In this document: positions 1 to 11,420 of the stretch, piece by piece
Position numbering within the stretch: position 1 is the stretch's first letter
Layout of the letters: each line of letters begins with the position of its first letter
Origin: Mansonella perstans
Lineage: Eukaryota; Nematoda; Chromadorea; Rhabditida; Onchocercidae
Direction of reading: 5' to 3'
Assembly: GCA_037074765.1 (NCBI GenBank)
Contig: JBAMDO010000344.1
Coordinates: forward strand, 1 to 37,927
Length of the DNA: 37,927 bases
Program-made: the position numbers and the translations under genes
Notes under the pieces: model-generated
Told to the model about the DNA's origin: nothing
The model's database searches: none
The model's input: the letters and a program-made list of their open reading frames with translations, nothing else

Positions 1-388
1 TGATGATTGATTGATTATGATGATGATTGATGATTGATGATTGATGATTGATGATTGATTTGATGTGATGATGATTGATGATGATATTGATGATTGATGA
101 TGATGATTGATGATTGATGATTGTGATGATGATTGATGATGATTGATGATTGATGATTGATGATTGATGATTGATGATGATTGATGATTGATGATTTGAT
201 TTGATGATTGTTGATTGATGATTGATGATTGATGATTGATGATTGATGATTGATGATGATTGATGATTGATGATTGATGATTGATGATTGATGATTGGAT
301 GATTGATGATTGATGATTGATGATGATGATGATTGATGATTGATGATTGATGATTGATGATGATGATTGATGATTGATGATTGATGAT

Positions 389-441
<53 letters not shown>

Positions 442-1732
442 GATGATTAGATGATTGATGATTGATGATGATGATTGATGATGATTGATATTGATGATTG
501 ATGTGATATGATTGATGATTGATGATTGATGATGATGATTGATGATGATTGATGATGATTGGTGATGATTGATGATTGATGATGATTGATGATGATTGAT
601 GATTGTTGATGATTGATGATTGATGATTGATTATTGATGATTGATGATTGATGATTGATGATGATGATGATTGATGATGATGATGATTGATGATTGATGA
701 TGATTGATGATTGATGATTATTGATGATTGATGATTGATGATTGATTGATGATTGATGATGATTGATGATTGATGATTGATGATTGATGATGATTGATGA
801 TTGATGATTGATGATTGATGATGATTGATGATTGATGATGATTGATGATTGATGATTGATGATGATTGATGATTGATGATGATTGATGATTGATGATTGA
901 GATGATTGATGGATGTTGATGATTGATGATTGATGATTGATGATGATGATGATGATTGATGATTGATGTGATTGATGATGATGATGATGATATGATGATT
1001 GTTGATGATGGTTGTTGATGATTGATGATGATGATGATTGATGATTGATGATGATGATTGATGATGATTGATGATTGATGATTGATGATGATTGATGATT
1101 GATGATGATTGATGATTGATGATGATTGATTGATGATGATGATGATGATGATTGATGATTGATGATTGATGATGATTGATGATTGATGATTGATGATGAT
1201 TGATGATTGATGATGATTGATTGATGATTTGATGATTGATGATTGATGATTGATGATTGATGATGATTGATGATGATGATTGATATTGTGATTGATGATT
1301 GATGATTGATGATTGATGATTGATGATGATGATGATTGATGATTGATGATTGATGATTGATGATTGATGATGATTGATGATGATTGATGATGATGATTTG
1401 ATTGATGATTGATGATTGATGATGATGAATGATGATGATTGATGATTGATGATTGATGATTGATTGATTGATTGATGATTGATGATTGATGATTGATGAT
1501 TGATTGATGATGATGATGATTGATGATTGATGATTGGATGATGATTGATGATGGATGATGATGATATGATGATTGATTGGATGATTGATGATTGATGATT
1601 GATGATTGATGATGGTTGATGATTGATGATTGATGATTGGATGATGGGATGATTGATGATTGATGATGATTGATGATTGATGATGATTGATGATTGATGA
1701 TTGATGATGATTGATGATTGATGATTGATGAT

Positions 1733-1781
<49 letters not shown>
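1..1781. repeat. TGATGAT heptamer / TGA triplet satellite array
   Basis: The whole stretch is built from a 7-bp unit (TGATGAT) interrupted by runs of TGA triplets, with occasional one-base slips. It is cut by the left edge of the window, so the true array is longer. Because 7 and 3 are coprime, the heptamer reads as a 7-residue repeat (of the NHQSSII type) in open frames on the minus strand; these long open frames are products of the repeat and not genes. The last roughly 45 bases before 1781 are pure TGA repeats. It does not match the TTAGGC telomere repeat of nematodes. Confidence 0.95.
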
Positions 1782-2699
1782 ATTTGAAGAAGGAATTTGA
1801 GAATTCAAATAAAATTGAAGAAATTTGACAATCAAATGCTGCGAACAGCACCAATGAATATCGATGATAATTGTATGAGTTGCTTCCTAAACAAAATTTT
1901 CATCCATAAATTGTTAATTACAAGCAGAAAAATAAAAAAAAAAAGTACGTAACTTAAAATTTGAATGCATAATGAAAATGCTAAAAAATACTAGGAGAAT
2001 AATAGTACTAGGTGAATAAAAAATGAATTATTCCAGTAATGCTTGAATCAAGTTGGTTGAATAGATTGCTGCATGGTATAATAATTAAATGATGGAAGAT
2101 TAACCGGATAAACTTAATTATGCGGGATTTGTCATAAAAAGAAAGCATTATTGGAGGGTTAGCATATGCAATGGATTTGAATGGAATAATTGAAACGATG
2201 TAATTATATCAAAATGACACACACAATTGTGTCTATCATTTGAATGAATGAATGGATGAATTGACAATTTTGATAATTTATGTATGGAATGCTTGTTTTG
2301 GGAATATCAGTCGCTTCCAATATGTTATTAACTGCACTGACCTTCAATTAAACATTTGCACTGACCTTCAAAAAACATTAATTGCTTTAAATAATTAATT
2401 AATTAAATTTTTCTTTTCCAAAATATTATTATTGTTTGGGTGTAAAATTTTAGCGGAAAAAATTTTGATCTCATCAAAAAGCTATGATATTATGTTGAAT
2501 TCATTTTAAAAAAATTTCTAATTCTACAAAATATTTATTTAATAATGCTAATACTGTGATTGTTGTATTATTCAACCATACATTGCATGCTTTGTCCATT
2601 TTTGATAAAAGCCTTTATTATCATGAAACAGTGATACAGTTTAAGGTGAATTTTAGGGCTATAAAAGGAAAAGATGGACGAAGAAGGACAAATGAGATT
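1782..2699. other. AT-rich spacer without a recognisable gene
   Basis: Ordinary AT-rich sequence with no long open frame and no recognisable splice-bounded exon. A short direct repeat (CACTGACCTTCAA) lies near 2334 and 2360. Nothing else stands out. Confidence 0.6.
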
Positions 2700-3480
2700 A
2701 AGTGTGGGAGAGAGAGAGAGAGAGGGAGAGAGAGGGAGAGAGAACGAAATAGGAATAGAAATGGAATGAAAAGGTTCCTTGTTTGATGCAAATTGTGTGA
2801 AGGGCAACAAGCAAGGGTCAGGAGGAAAGAAGGAATAAGGAGAGAGAGGGAGAGAGAGAGAGTTGACAAGAAACTTAAAAAGATAATAATGAAAGAAGTT
2901 TAGGATAGAATAGATGGAATGATTGCAAAAGAGCAATAGAGAAGAAAATGTCGGAGAGGTGAGATCTCTGCAAGTACAAAGTTATATTAAGACGAAATAG
3001 TGTGATAGTATGAAGAGAGAGAGAGAGAGTGGACAAAAGGTTCTCTCTCTCTCTCTCGTTGAACAAAGAACAGGGGATGAATTGCAAATTGCAAATGTTC
3101 TGCAAAGAGGAAGAAGAGATGACCAAATGGCAAAAAAGGGAGAAGTGAGTAAATTTTACCTTTTCTGATAATGTAAAAAGAAAAAGAGAAAGAGAAAAAT
3201 GGAAAGAAAGAGAGAAAGAAGAGAAAGAGGAGTGTAAGACAAGGAAGCAATATTATACTATTTACTACAATGTACCAAAACATTTTACTTTGGCTCTATG
3301 TCGTCTGCCATCTGATGATGGTCATTTGGTCAGAGCGGTCAAATTCAGAATATTTTTACCACATCGTCACATCAAAACTGTTTCCTTTGCAATTTTGAAC
3401 ATTCTATGAATGGTATTGGGTGAGAAGAGAAAGAGAGAGAGAGAGGGAGAGAGAGGGAGACGAGAATTAGAAGAGAGTAT
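2700..3480. repeat. Purine-rich block with (GA)n tracts
   Basis: The plus strand is strongly purine-rich, with GAGAGA tracts at about 2708-2745, 2838-2862, 3012-3029 and 3428-3460 separated by AAGAAAGGA-type sequence. At 3012-3029 a GA tract is followed after about 12 bases by a TC tract (3042-3057), forming an inverted repeat. Several low-complexity open frames cross this block, but none looks like a protein beyond Ser/Leu or Arg/Glu runs. Confidence 0.8.
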
Positions 3481-3569
3481 TGAAGAGGAAGAAGAAATAA
3501 GGGTGAAGATAGTGATAGTGGACCACATTACATATTATCCATTGCGTGATGATGATGGCATTCCTACAC

Positions 3570-4080
3570 ACCTATATTTCGTCCTCTTCCTCCTTCTCCT
3601 CCTCCTCCCCCTCCTCCTCCTCTTCCTCCTCCTCCTCCTCTTCCCCCTCCTCCTCCTCCTCCCCCTCCTCCTCCTCCTCTTCCTCTTCCTCCTCTTCCTC
3701 CTCCTCCTCCTCTTCCTCTTCCTCCTCTTCCTCCTCCCCCTCTTCCCCCTCCTCCTCTTCCTCCTCCTCCTCTCCCTCCTCCCCTCCTCCCCTTCTATCT
3801 CCACCGCCCTCCTCCACTATTCTTCCATCATTTATTCTTTTGTAACCGCCCACTAACATCCCTAACATAACCTTCCTTACCCTATCCTTTACCCCTCCTC
3901 TTAATTCCTTTACCCGCCTTTATTAGATCCTTCAAAGCGCATTCCAATATTTCTCCAAACCTTCCCCCCCACAGGTCTTTCTTAACTAAATTTTACCCTC
4001 CATATTCACCCCCTCACCACCCACCACCAACCACCCACTCTCACCCCCACCCCTATCCCTATCCTCCTCTTCACTTATAA
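3570..4080. repeat. (TCC/TTCC)n pyrimidine tract and C-rich flank
   Basis: From about 3575 to 3800 the plus strand is an almost unbroken CCT/TTCC repeat, followed to about 4080 by a C-rich, G-poor stretch with many CCCC and CACCAC groups. All frames stay open as poly-Ser, poly-Leu, poly-Glu or poly-Arg, the signature of a homopurine-homopyrimidine repeat and not of a gene. Such tracts can form triplex DNA, and the G runs on the other strand could form quadruplexes; that is inference. Confidence 0.85.
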
Positions 4081-6173
4081 ACAACGTTTTATTACTTTTT
4101 AAACTTTTATCATTTAATTTTTGATTTTGATTAAAATACTCATGTTAAACGTATTTTGATAATGATGATATATGTTTGGTTAATAATGATGATAAATTAT
4201 CAGTTTATTTATACTTTATCCTGTCATCATAGTTTCATCTTCATTCTTCATTCGTTAGTTCTTAACAATCAATCATCAATTTGTGCAGACATTGTTTACT
4301 GATGTTGATAGTTAACTTCTTGTTTACTTGATATTAAACAAACAATTTGCAAAACGTTTATTTGTTTATGGGGTTTTAATTCACACGCATTATTCTTCTT
4401 ATTAAGAAAATAACAAAATTATTTTTTTGTTATTCTTCTTATTTCTTATGAAAATTGAAGTTGAATTAAAATTCTCACACATTATTCTCCTTATTTCTTA
4501 TTAAGAAAATAACAAATTCTTTTTTTTTGTAAAAAATAAAATACAAAAGTAAGATAAAAATTTCAAATTTTTTCAACTTTTTCTTCAAAATTTTTTTTTT
4601 TATAATCATTCTTTTGTAAAAGTCTTTTGTGAAAAATTTCACAAATATAAAAATAAATTTCAGTCATTTAATGAAAAAAAAAAACCGGTTCCCCATAGTT
4701 TATTCATTCATTCTTTCTTTACTGGTAAAATGTTCCAAATTGTTTGAGAAATTAAATACTAATTATTTGTTATTACTAGCAAAACTTCTACTCGAATCTT
4801 CTCTCTTTCTCTTCATTTCATTCAAACTTTTTTTTTTTGCTTAATTTTATAATTTAAGAAGATAATGCAGTACTACATGTGGTAGTTGTTGTTAGGATGA
4901 GTGTAGTTTTGATAAATGTTATCATTTTGTGAGCATACATCATTATTATTTTATTTAAATACTATTTATTTATAATTATGCATAAATTATTAATATTTCA
5001 TAAAACATAATTTAAATTAATTCTAGAATTTTTTTTTTACTTTTGATTTTAAACTAACAAAAGGGAAAATTTTGAAATTCGTAACCTATAAAATACGATT
5101 TTTTTTTTTTGTTTAAATTGTAAGTAATTTTTGCCATGTATGTGTGGTATCGGAAATACCTTTTATAAAACTTAGTTAAAAATTTCATTTAAATATGTAT
5201 ATATGAGTGCATATTTCCATACGTTATCAGGCTTTTTTTTTTTTTTTTTTAAAAATTGGTATTTATTTCTCTGGTCATCAAACAAAATATGATTCTCGCT
5301 CACATACATATATTCTCTAATTGTTATTCTTCTTTCTATCCCCGTATCTTTCTCCCCTCCCGCTTATTTCCGTTTCCATTTTTTTTTTTCAAATCAATTC
5401 CTCATCTTTCATTACTAAATCCTCCCAAGCTTTCCCATTTTGAACAAACAAACAAACAAAAAAAAAAAAAACCAGGTAGATCCATTGATATGTTGTCGTT
5501 TCCCAAATTATGTCCTCTTCCCCGTAAGTTTATACTATAACAGCATTTCTGTCTCAAAAGCTCACTCTCGTTACACCATCAGTACTTATTCAATGATTAA
5601 TAATTCAGTAAATTTTTTTCCCCCTAAAATTCTTTCTGTTTTAATTCATTGCTTTAATAAATTAATGAGAGAGAGAAATAGAAATGGAAAGAGAAATTTT
5701 TGAAGTTTTTAAAAAATTTTTTTTCCATTTTTCAAATAGCATTTGTTACTTTTTTTTTGTTTTAACAAATAAATTTTAATTATTTGGAAATGAGATGAAT
5801 TATTGTAAATTTGGCAAAATTTTTCCAAGTGAATGCTAAAATATAATTCCGAGACTTTTTTTTTTTAAGAGAAAGAAAGAATTCCAATTTTTTTTTTTTT
5901 TTGCTTTTCTTGAAGAAAAGAAGAAATTAAGCGGATGATAAATTTAACAAAGGAATATTTAATCAAATTTTCAAAGTAAATATAATTTATTTGTTGCACA
6001 AACCTGTATTGTGTGAAATTACATTGGTAATAATGATAATTGCTCGTATCTCACAACTGGTCCCATTAATTTTGAACTATTTTAAAATTAGCAAAATTCC
6101 ATCTCCTTTCTTTTCTTCCTTTCTTTCTCCTTTACCTCCTCTCTTTCTTCTGTCACATTTCTTTTTCTGTCTT
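4081..6173. other. AT-rich spacer with poly-A/T runs
   Basis: About 2.1 kb of AT-rich DNA with many T8-T20 and A8-A12 runs. Open frames of 70-95 codons occur but are Phe/Leu/Lys/Asn-rich, lack conserved-looking blocks and have no splice context. No gene is supported. Confidence 0.6.
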
Positions 6174-6436
6174 AGGAATAGAGAGGGAGAGAGAGAGAGG
6201 GAGACAGAGAGAGAAAGAAAGAATTGTTGGATTAATGGGATATAAATGAGAGAGGAAGAAGCGAGAAAAAGAGGAAAAGATTTCGTTATTGAAATTTTTA
6301 ATTTTATAACCATACCTACAAACTACTACTATTTACTACTACTACTACTGTTAATAGTGATATTTATACTGATACTACTACTAATACGAATATTGATACT
6401 GACTGATATTGATGCCGAAATTAATACTTGTATATT

Positions 6437-6513
<77 letters not shown>
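6174..6513. repeat. GA tract, TAC/TACTAC imperfect repeat and (TGA)n array
   Basis: A GAGAGA tract at about 6180-6215 is followed by an imperfect CTA/TAC triplet region (6325-6420) and then by a pure (TGA)n array of about 25 units at 6436-6513. The run of Met codons in one frame comes from the repeat. This is the same triplet that is mixed into the satellite at the left end of the window. Confidence 0.85.
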
Positions 6514-7375
6514 ATTGATACTAATATTGATGGATGATATTAATATACTAATATTAATTTCTGCTATTGATACTATTATCCTCTACTACTATTTGTTGCT
6601 GATATTGATATGACTATCCATGATTGTGACTTTGCGAAGAAAAATGATTTTTTAAAAATAATTACAACGAATGATGATAGTGAATGAATGAATGAATGAT
6701 TGAATAAAATATATACCATGCAATTTAGTATTGCTGCCTGCTGCGTGTTTGTGTGTATGTGTATGTGTGTATGTGTGTATGTGATTGTTAGTCGGGGGAA
6801 AAATTTTTTTTTATTATTTTAAAGAATAAAATGGTATGGCGGAAAAAAAGCAAAAAAGTAAGATAAAAGAAGGAAATAAAAAAAAGTTGAAAATTTTAAT
6901 GTGATAGATAGATTCGAAATGGAAAAAAAAAGTTTTGTAATAAAAATGAAAATTTAAATTATCTGGATGGAAATATTTCCAAAATTGAAATTAAAAGAAA
7001 AGAAAACAAAAAAAAAAAAAACTATGAAATTTAAAAAAAAAAAGAATGTCAAAAATAAATTCACTTTTACGTTTTTGATATGTATGTGTTACAGCATTTT
7101 GATAATTCTTTTTATCTAAGAAAAATTATTTTATATATCACATAGATCAGATCATTCATTTAGATGTTTGTTGTACACATACATTTTGAAATGATTTATA
7201 ACCAAAAAATCTGGTTACTCTTAGGGATAAAAAAAGAGTTAAATTTGGTTATTTTCAAGGTTATTACCCAATTCTTTTTTTTTTTAAATCTTTTTGAATA
7301 TTTTTGAAAGTACATGAAAGAAATCATATGATATGGAATAGAAGAACCATACTGGGACTTTTTTTTGTGTTGCTA
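6514..7375. other. AT-rich spacer with short GAAT and TGTGTATG repeats
   Basis: Contains a short (GAAT)n run near 6680-6700, a TGTGTATG tract near 6750-6785 and several poly-A runs. I see no coding signal. Confidence 0.5.
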
Positions 7376-7566
7376 TTATTGTTGTATATACATATATTTG
7401 TATATGTATGTGTGTATGTATGAATGTGTGCATGATGTGTGTATGTGTGTATATATATGTATGTATATATGTGTATGTATGTATGTGTGTATGTGCGTGT
7501 ATGTGTATATGTATGTGTATGTGCATGTGTATGTATATGTATGTATGTGTATGTGTGTATGTATGT
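7376..7566. repeat. (TATG/TG)n microsatellite
   Basis: Alternating GTAT, GTGT and GTATGT units over about 190 bases. Overlapping open frames on both strands are Cys/Val/Tyr or His/Thr/Ile runs produced by the repeat. A second tract of GA repeats follows at about 7660-7730. Confidence 0.9.
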
Positions 7567-7659
7567 TGAATCATCTTAACCTTTTTTTGCCTTTTGTTCA
7601 TTCAGAAGCTTATATTTGATGATTTTTCCTTCCGTGGTCATAATTTATTTCATCGGTTA

Positions 7660-7730
7660 AAAGAGGAAGGAAGAGAGAAAGAGAAAGAGAAAGAGAAAGA
7701 GAGAGAGGGAGAGAGGAAGAGAGGAATAGA
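7660..7730. repeat. (GA)n microsatellite
   Basis: GAGAAA/GAGAGA units over about 70 bases, purines on the plus strand. Confidence 0.8.
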
Positions 7731-9002
7731 GGAGTTTTATTCATCGTAACATCCGTACTTCTTTCATTTTCTACGATAACTGCTATTCATTTCTTTCATT
7801 TCTACTTTCTCTTTCTTTTTCTTTTTTTTTTTGAAATTGTCAAAAATTTTCACAAACTTTCATTGATTTTCAACAAATTTCATTGTTTCTTTCACTTTTT
7901 TCTTTCGCTTTTTTATATAACTATATATGTATAATATATATATATATGTGTATGTGTGTGTATGTATGCATATAAAAGAAAGTAAAAATAATCAAAAATT
8001 AGTAATTTTAATTTTTAAAAAATTTAATTGAAAAAAATGAAATAGAATATTGTTACGTTACATCATATAAATGAATTTGGAAACAAAAAAAAAACTTCAT
8101 TTTCAGTTATTTTTTGAGCATAAATTAATTTCCAAATCTTGTGATTAATGAGTAATAATTCGATTATTTTTATTTTGAAAAATTAATTTTTTGAAAAATG
8201 TACGAACTATAACAAACTTCAAGATTTCACATATAATTTCAATTTAGTAGTTATTTTTTTTTGAAACAATTAACCGTAAATTTAAAACATTGAACACTTT
8301 TGTTTGTTGATTACCTATATTAAAACCTATATATATATATATATAAATACCTACATTAAAATCTATATATATATATATATATAACTTAACTATATATACA
8401 TGTAAAACTTTGAACACTTTTTTTTGTTGCTTAGCTATAATAAGAAATCAAAAAAATAAAGAATTGATTTTAAAAAATTTCCAAATGCTGATCAATTTTG
8501 AGAATTCGTTAAAAAATGCATTTTGAACATAACGTATCAATTATACTAAACAAGCACATTATGAACGAAACTTTTCAGGATAATATCAGGATGAGCTAGA
8601 TTTTAAAAAATGTTGTAGATGCAATATTAGCAGTTTTACCTGGATGATGATATATGATTCTCTAAAGAGACGTAAGAAGCCATCATGGATATTGTGGAAT
8701 GCTAAACATTAGGTTATCATGAAAAAGCGAAATCTACATTTAATATTTTTTTGTAAATTTTACGAATTTTGTCAAATTTTGAAACTGAATTTTCTTTTTC
8801 ACTTTTTTTTTTCATTTCATTTTTGGAATATGCAAATTAAAAGAGAACAAAATGAAATTGACAGGGAAGTGTGCAAATATTTTTTAAAAGCTTATTTTTT
8901 TTTAACAACAACAATAACAAATGGTAGTGATAATAATAATAATAATAATAATCCATTTCTAAAATTTGACATTTCTGGAATTAATACGCAATTGTGGATT
9001 AA
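7731..9002. other. AT-rich spacer with duplicated (TA)n segment
   Basis: No gene is supported. At 8317-8396 a segment of the type CCTATATTAAAACC plus (TA)n occurs twice in imperfect copies. A 95-codon open frame at 8719-9006 is Phe/Asn/Lys-rich and contains an (AAT)n run; it has no recognisable domain and I treat it as chance. Confidence 0.5.
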
Positions 9003-9149
9003 TTAAAAGACAAATTCACGGATTTAAAAGACGAATTCGCGAATTTAAAAGATGAATTTACGGATTTAAAGGACGAATTCACGGATTTAAAAGATGAATT
9101 TACTTCGTTACGTACAATAACGCGTTACGTAAATGTTCATAAAACATAA
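9003..9149 (+). repeat. 21-bp minisatellite that reads as a heptad (KDEFTDL-like) repeat
   Basis: Five imperfect copies of a 21-bp unit (about 9005-9109) lie in one open frame from 9003 to a TAA at 9147-9149. Each copy reads as a seven-residue unit such as KDEFTDL or KDEFANL, with hydrophobic residues in an i, i+3 spacing typical of coiled coils. Third-position changes between copies are mostly silent or conservative. There is no ATG in the frame, and a stop lies immediately upstream, so this is not an intact gene. It could be a relic exon, a transferred fragment, or a minisatellite that happens to be open. Confidence 0.5.
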
Positions 9150-9280
9150 GTACTCTTAAATCAATGCAAAGCTTTAATTTAGATTTACGTTAATGTTCTG
9201 CGTAAGCGTAGCATAATAAAAGATAAGGCGCTATTGTACATTTTTCTTTTTTTTACATATTCATTTAATTTTAGGGATGT

Positions 9281-9540
9281 TTAATTTAATTCACTATCAG
9301 TCTTATTAATCTTACGATTGAGATTATCACTGTCAGTCGTACTAATCTTGCGATTAAGATTATCACTATCAATCTTATTAATTTTACGATTATCTTCAGA
9401 TCGAAGATTTAACATTGAAAAATGAATTCGATAAGCATTTTTTTATTATCGTTCAAATCGTTTTCTTCAAACATAGCATTTCTAATAAAATAAACATTAT
9501 TGTATCTGTTGTATAATCTAAATTGTTCCATAAATCATCT
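9281..9540 (-). pseudogene. Possible decayed coding fragment with three 36-bp in-frame repeats
   Basis: On the minus strand an ATG at 9413-9415 opens a 44-codon frame ending at 9281. It contains three 36-bp repeats, each encoding a 12-residue unit such as NRKINKIDSDNL. Further upstream on the same strand (about 9420-9540) two other frames give short protein-like pieces (for example SDMLKDDLWNNLDY and NDNKKMLIEF) that would need frameshifts to join. The mix suggests a broken gene, but no family is recognisable and chance in AT-rich DNA cannot be excluded. Confidence 0.25.
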
Positions 9541-9644
9541 TTTAACATATCACTCAATGATAACTATTCCAAAATTATATGCCATATTAAAATAAATTGG
9601 ACAAATCTTATTTTTTGATCGATAAATATTCCGGAACTATCTAC

Positions 9645-9970
9645 CACACACATACACACAATACACACAATACACACACACACACACATACACACACATA
9701 CACCCATACACACACACATACACACACACACACACATACACACACACATACACACACACATACACACACAACACATACACACATACACACACACATACAC
9801 ACACACATATACACACACATACACACACACATACACACACACATACACACACATACACACACACATATACACACACATACACACACACATACACACACAC
9901 ATACACACACACATACACACACACATACACACACACATACACACACACATACACACACACACACGCACAC
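9645..9970. repeat. (CA)n / ACACAT microsatellite
   Basis: About 325 bases of ACACAC interrupted regularly by ACAT, in places with an 8- to 10-bp spacing. Several open frames on both strands (His/Thr or Cys/Val) are repeat artefacts. Confidence 0.95.
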
Positions 9971-11017
9971 TGTTTGAATGAACATTGTGTTATATTAATT
10001 CTCGGCCTTGAAATTGTCTTTTTTTTTCAACTGGAACAACATTTTCGAAATGCTTTTTATTTTTGAGTAAAAAAAAAGAAAAAAAATTATTTATTATTAG
10101 CTATGTTTACAAATGTTTGACAAAATTGAATCATTTCTGATATGCACTTATTTCCATTTTAATTTGTACTTCAGGCTAATTTAATTTAATTGGATTATAT
10201 TCGCTATATTCCGATTCCATTAACTGCTCACATATATATTCGTGCATTAAAGCTTAGCGAATTCATAAAATGTTATGTAATTAATCAAAATGCTTTCAAT
10301 TTAGATTTTATATTCCCTCTCTTCCCACTCCTCCTCAAAAGCTTTAGATAATTTATTTTGTCTTTAGCGCTTAATTGTTACTATTAATATGTATATATTT
10401 TATATTAATTATTATTGAACTTATTGACAATGTTTTCAACTAATGTAAAAATTCCAACTCATTGTATAAAAATTTGCTCTTTTTTTTCTTAATTGCTTTT
10501 ATTTATTATTGTTATTTTGAAAATTTCAAAAAAATATACTTTTAGTATTATGAATACCATTTTACTATACTGATCTAAAAAATGATCTAGAGATTGATCT
10601 GAAAATGGTCCAAAAAAAAATTTTTTTTTGCGTATTATTGCTATTTTGAAAATTTGAAAAAAAGTGCTTTAACATTTATGAATACCATCTTATGCATTTT
10701 TCAATTGCATTATTTTTCAGCGTATTAAGCAAACTAACACATATTTACATTTTATGTTGACAATAAATGATGATATTAATCATATAACGAGGTGATCAAT
10801 CAAGCATCAAACATATTTGTTAATTTATCAGCGCTGAAATGATATTAGCTCTTATCACTTAATTTTCACCTTTTCTTTTTTTGTGTTTTCTTTTCTTTGG
10901 TTCAATTTACACACTCTGATTTGCTTGAATCGTGATTCTTCATTCATAATACATCAGCTGTGTGAATCTTTTTCATTCTTTTCTAAAAAAAAAATTTTTT
11001 TTTCCTCACTTCAGCAT
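9971..11017. other. AT-rich spacer with an imperfect ~129-bp tandem duplication
   Basis: A segment beginning ATTGTTATTTTGAAAATTT at about 10508 is repeated in diverged form at about 10637, each followed by ATGAATACCAT. No coding signal was seen in the rest. Confidence 0.5.
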
Positions 11018-11420
11018 CATTTTTCTCGTCCTCTTCTGGATTCAGAATAGTTCCGCTATTCACTTCTGATTCTCCGTTCCGCCGTTATCTTCTGATTCTC
11101 CTTTTTCCACATTCTAGGTTTCATGTTTCCCAGATCTCTTCTGATTCTTTGTTCCTCCGTTATTTTCCGATTCTACGTGCCGCTGTTTATTTCCGATTCT
11201 CCGTCTGCTGTTATCTTCTGATTCTCCATTTCCCCATTCTAGGTTCGTTTCCCGTTCCGCCGTTCACTTCTAATTCCCCATCCTGCCATTATCATCTGAT
11301 TCTCCGTTTCCCCATTCTAGGTTTCCTGTTTTCCTGTTCACTTCTAATTCCCCCGTTCCGTTGTTTCCTTCTGATTCATCCTTCCTCCGTTCTCTTCTTA
11401 TTTCCTTTTTCCCATCATGT
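11018..11420. repeat. GC-richer minisatellite, unit ~TTCTGATTCTCCGTTCCGCC
   Basis: Imperfect repeats of a unit of roughly 26-30 bases (TTCTGATTCTCC-GTTCCGCCGTTATC type) form a higher-order pattern in which CATTCTAGGTTTC recurs near 11111, 11236 and 11314. The block is clearly less AT-rich than its surroundings and contains CpG and CCGCCG. A 110-codon open frame on the plus strand (11149-11481) simply follows the repeat (ILR, FPIL and similar) and I do not call it a gene. Confidence 0.7.

Noticed and set aside
447..1854. Long minus-strand open frames rich in Asn, His, Gln, Ser, Ile
   Set aside because: They are direct translations of the TGATGAT/TGA array; every frame is open for the same reason and there is no non-repeat sequence.
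3410..3868. Poly-Ser, poly-Leu, poly-Glu and poly-Arg open frames on both strands
   Set aside because: Produced by the TCC/TTCC tract; four overlapping frames cannot all be genes and none has unique sequence.
8719..9006. 95-codon plus-strand open frame next to the heptad repeat
   Set aside because: Composition is that of AT-rich DNA (Phe, Asn, Lys), includes an (AAT)n run, and is in a different frame from the heptad repeat; no domain recognised.
9005..9109. CRISPR-like array
   Set aside because: The 21-bp units are contiguous with no unique spacers. None of the tandem arrays in the window has spacer-repeat alternation.
9564..9985. Cys/Val and His/Thr open frames over the CA array
   Set aside because: Microsatellite translation only. 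The same applies to the frames at 7284-7619 and 12516-13263.
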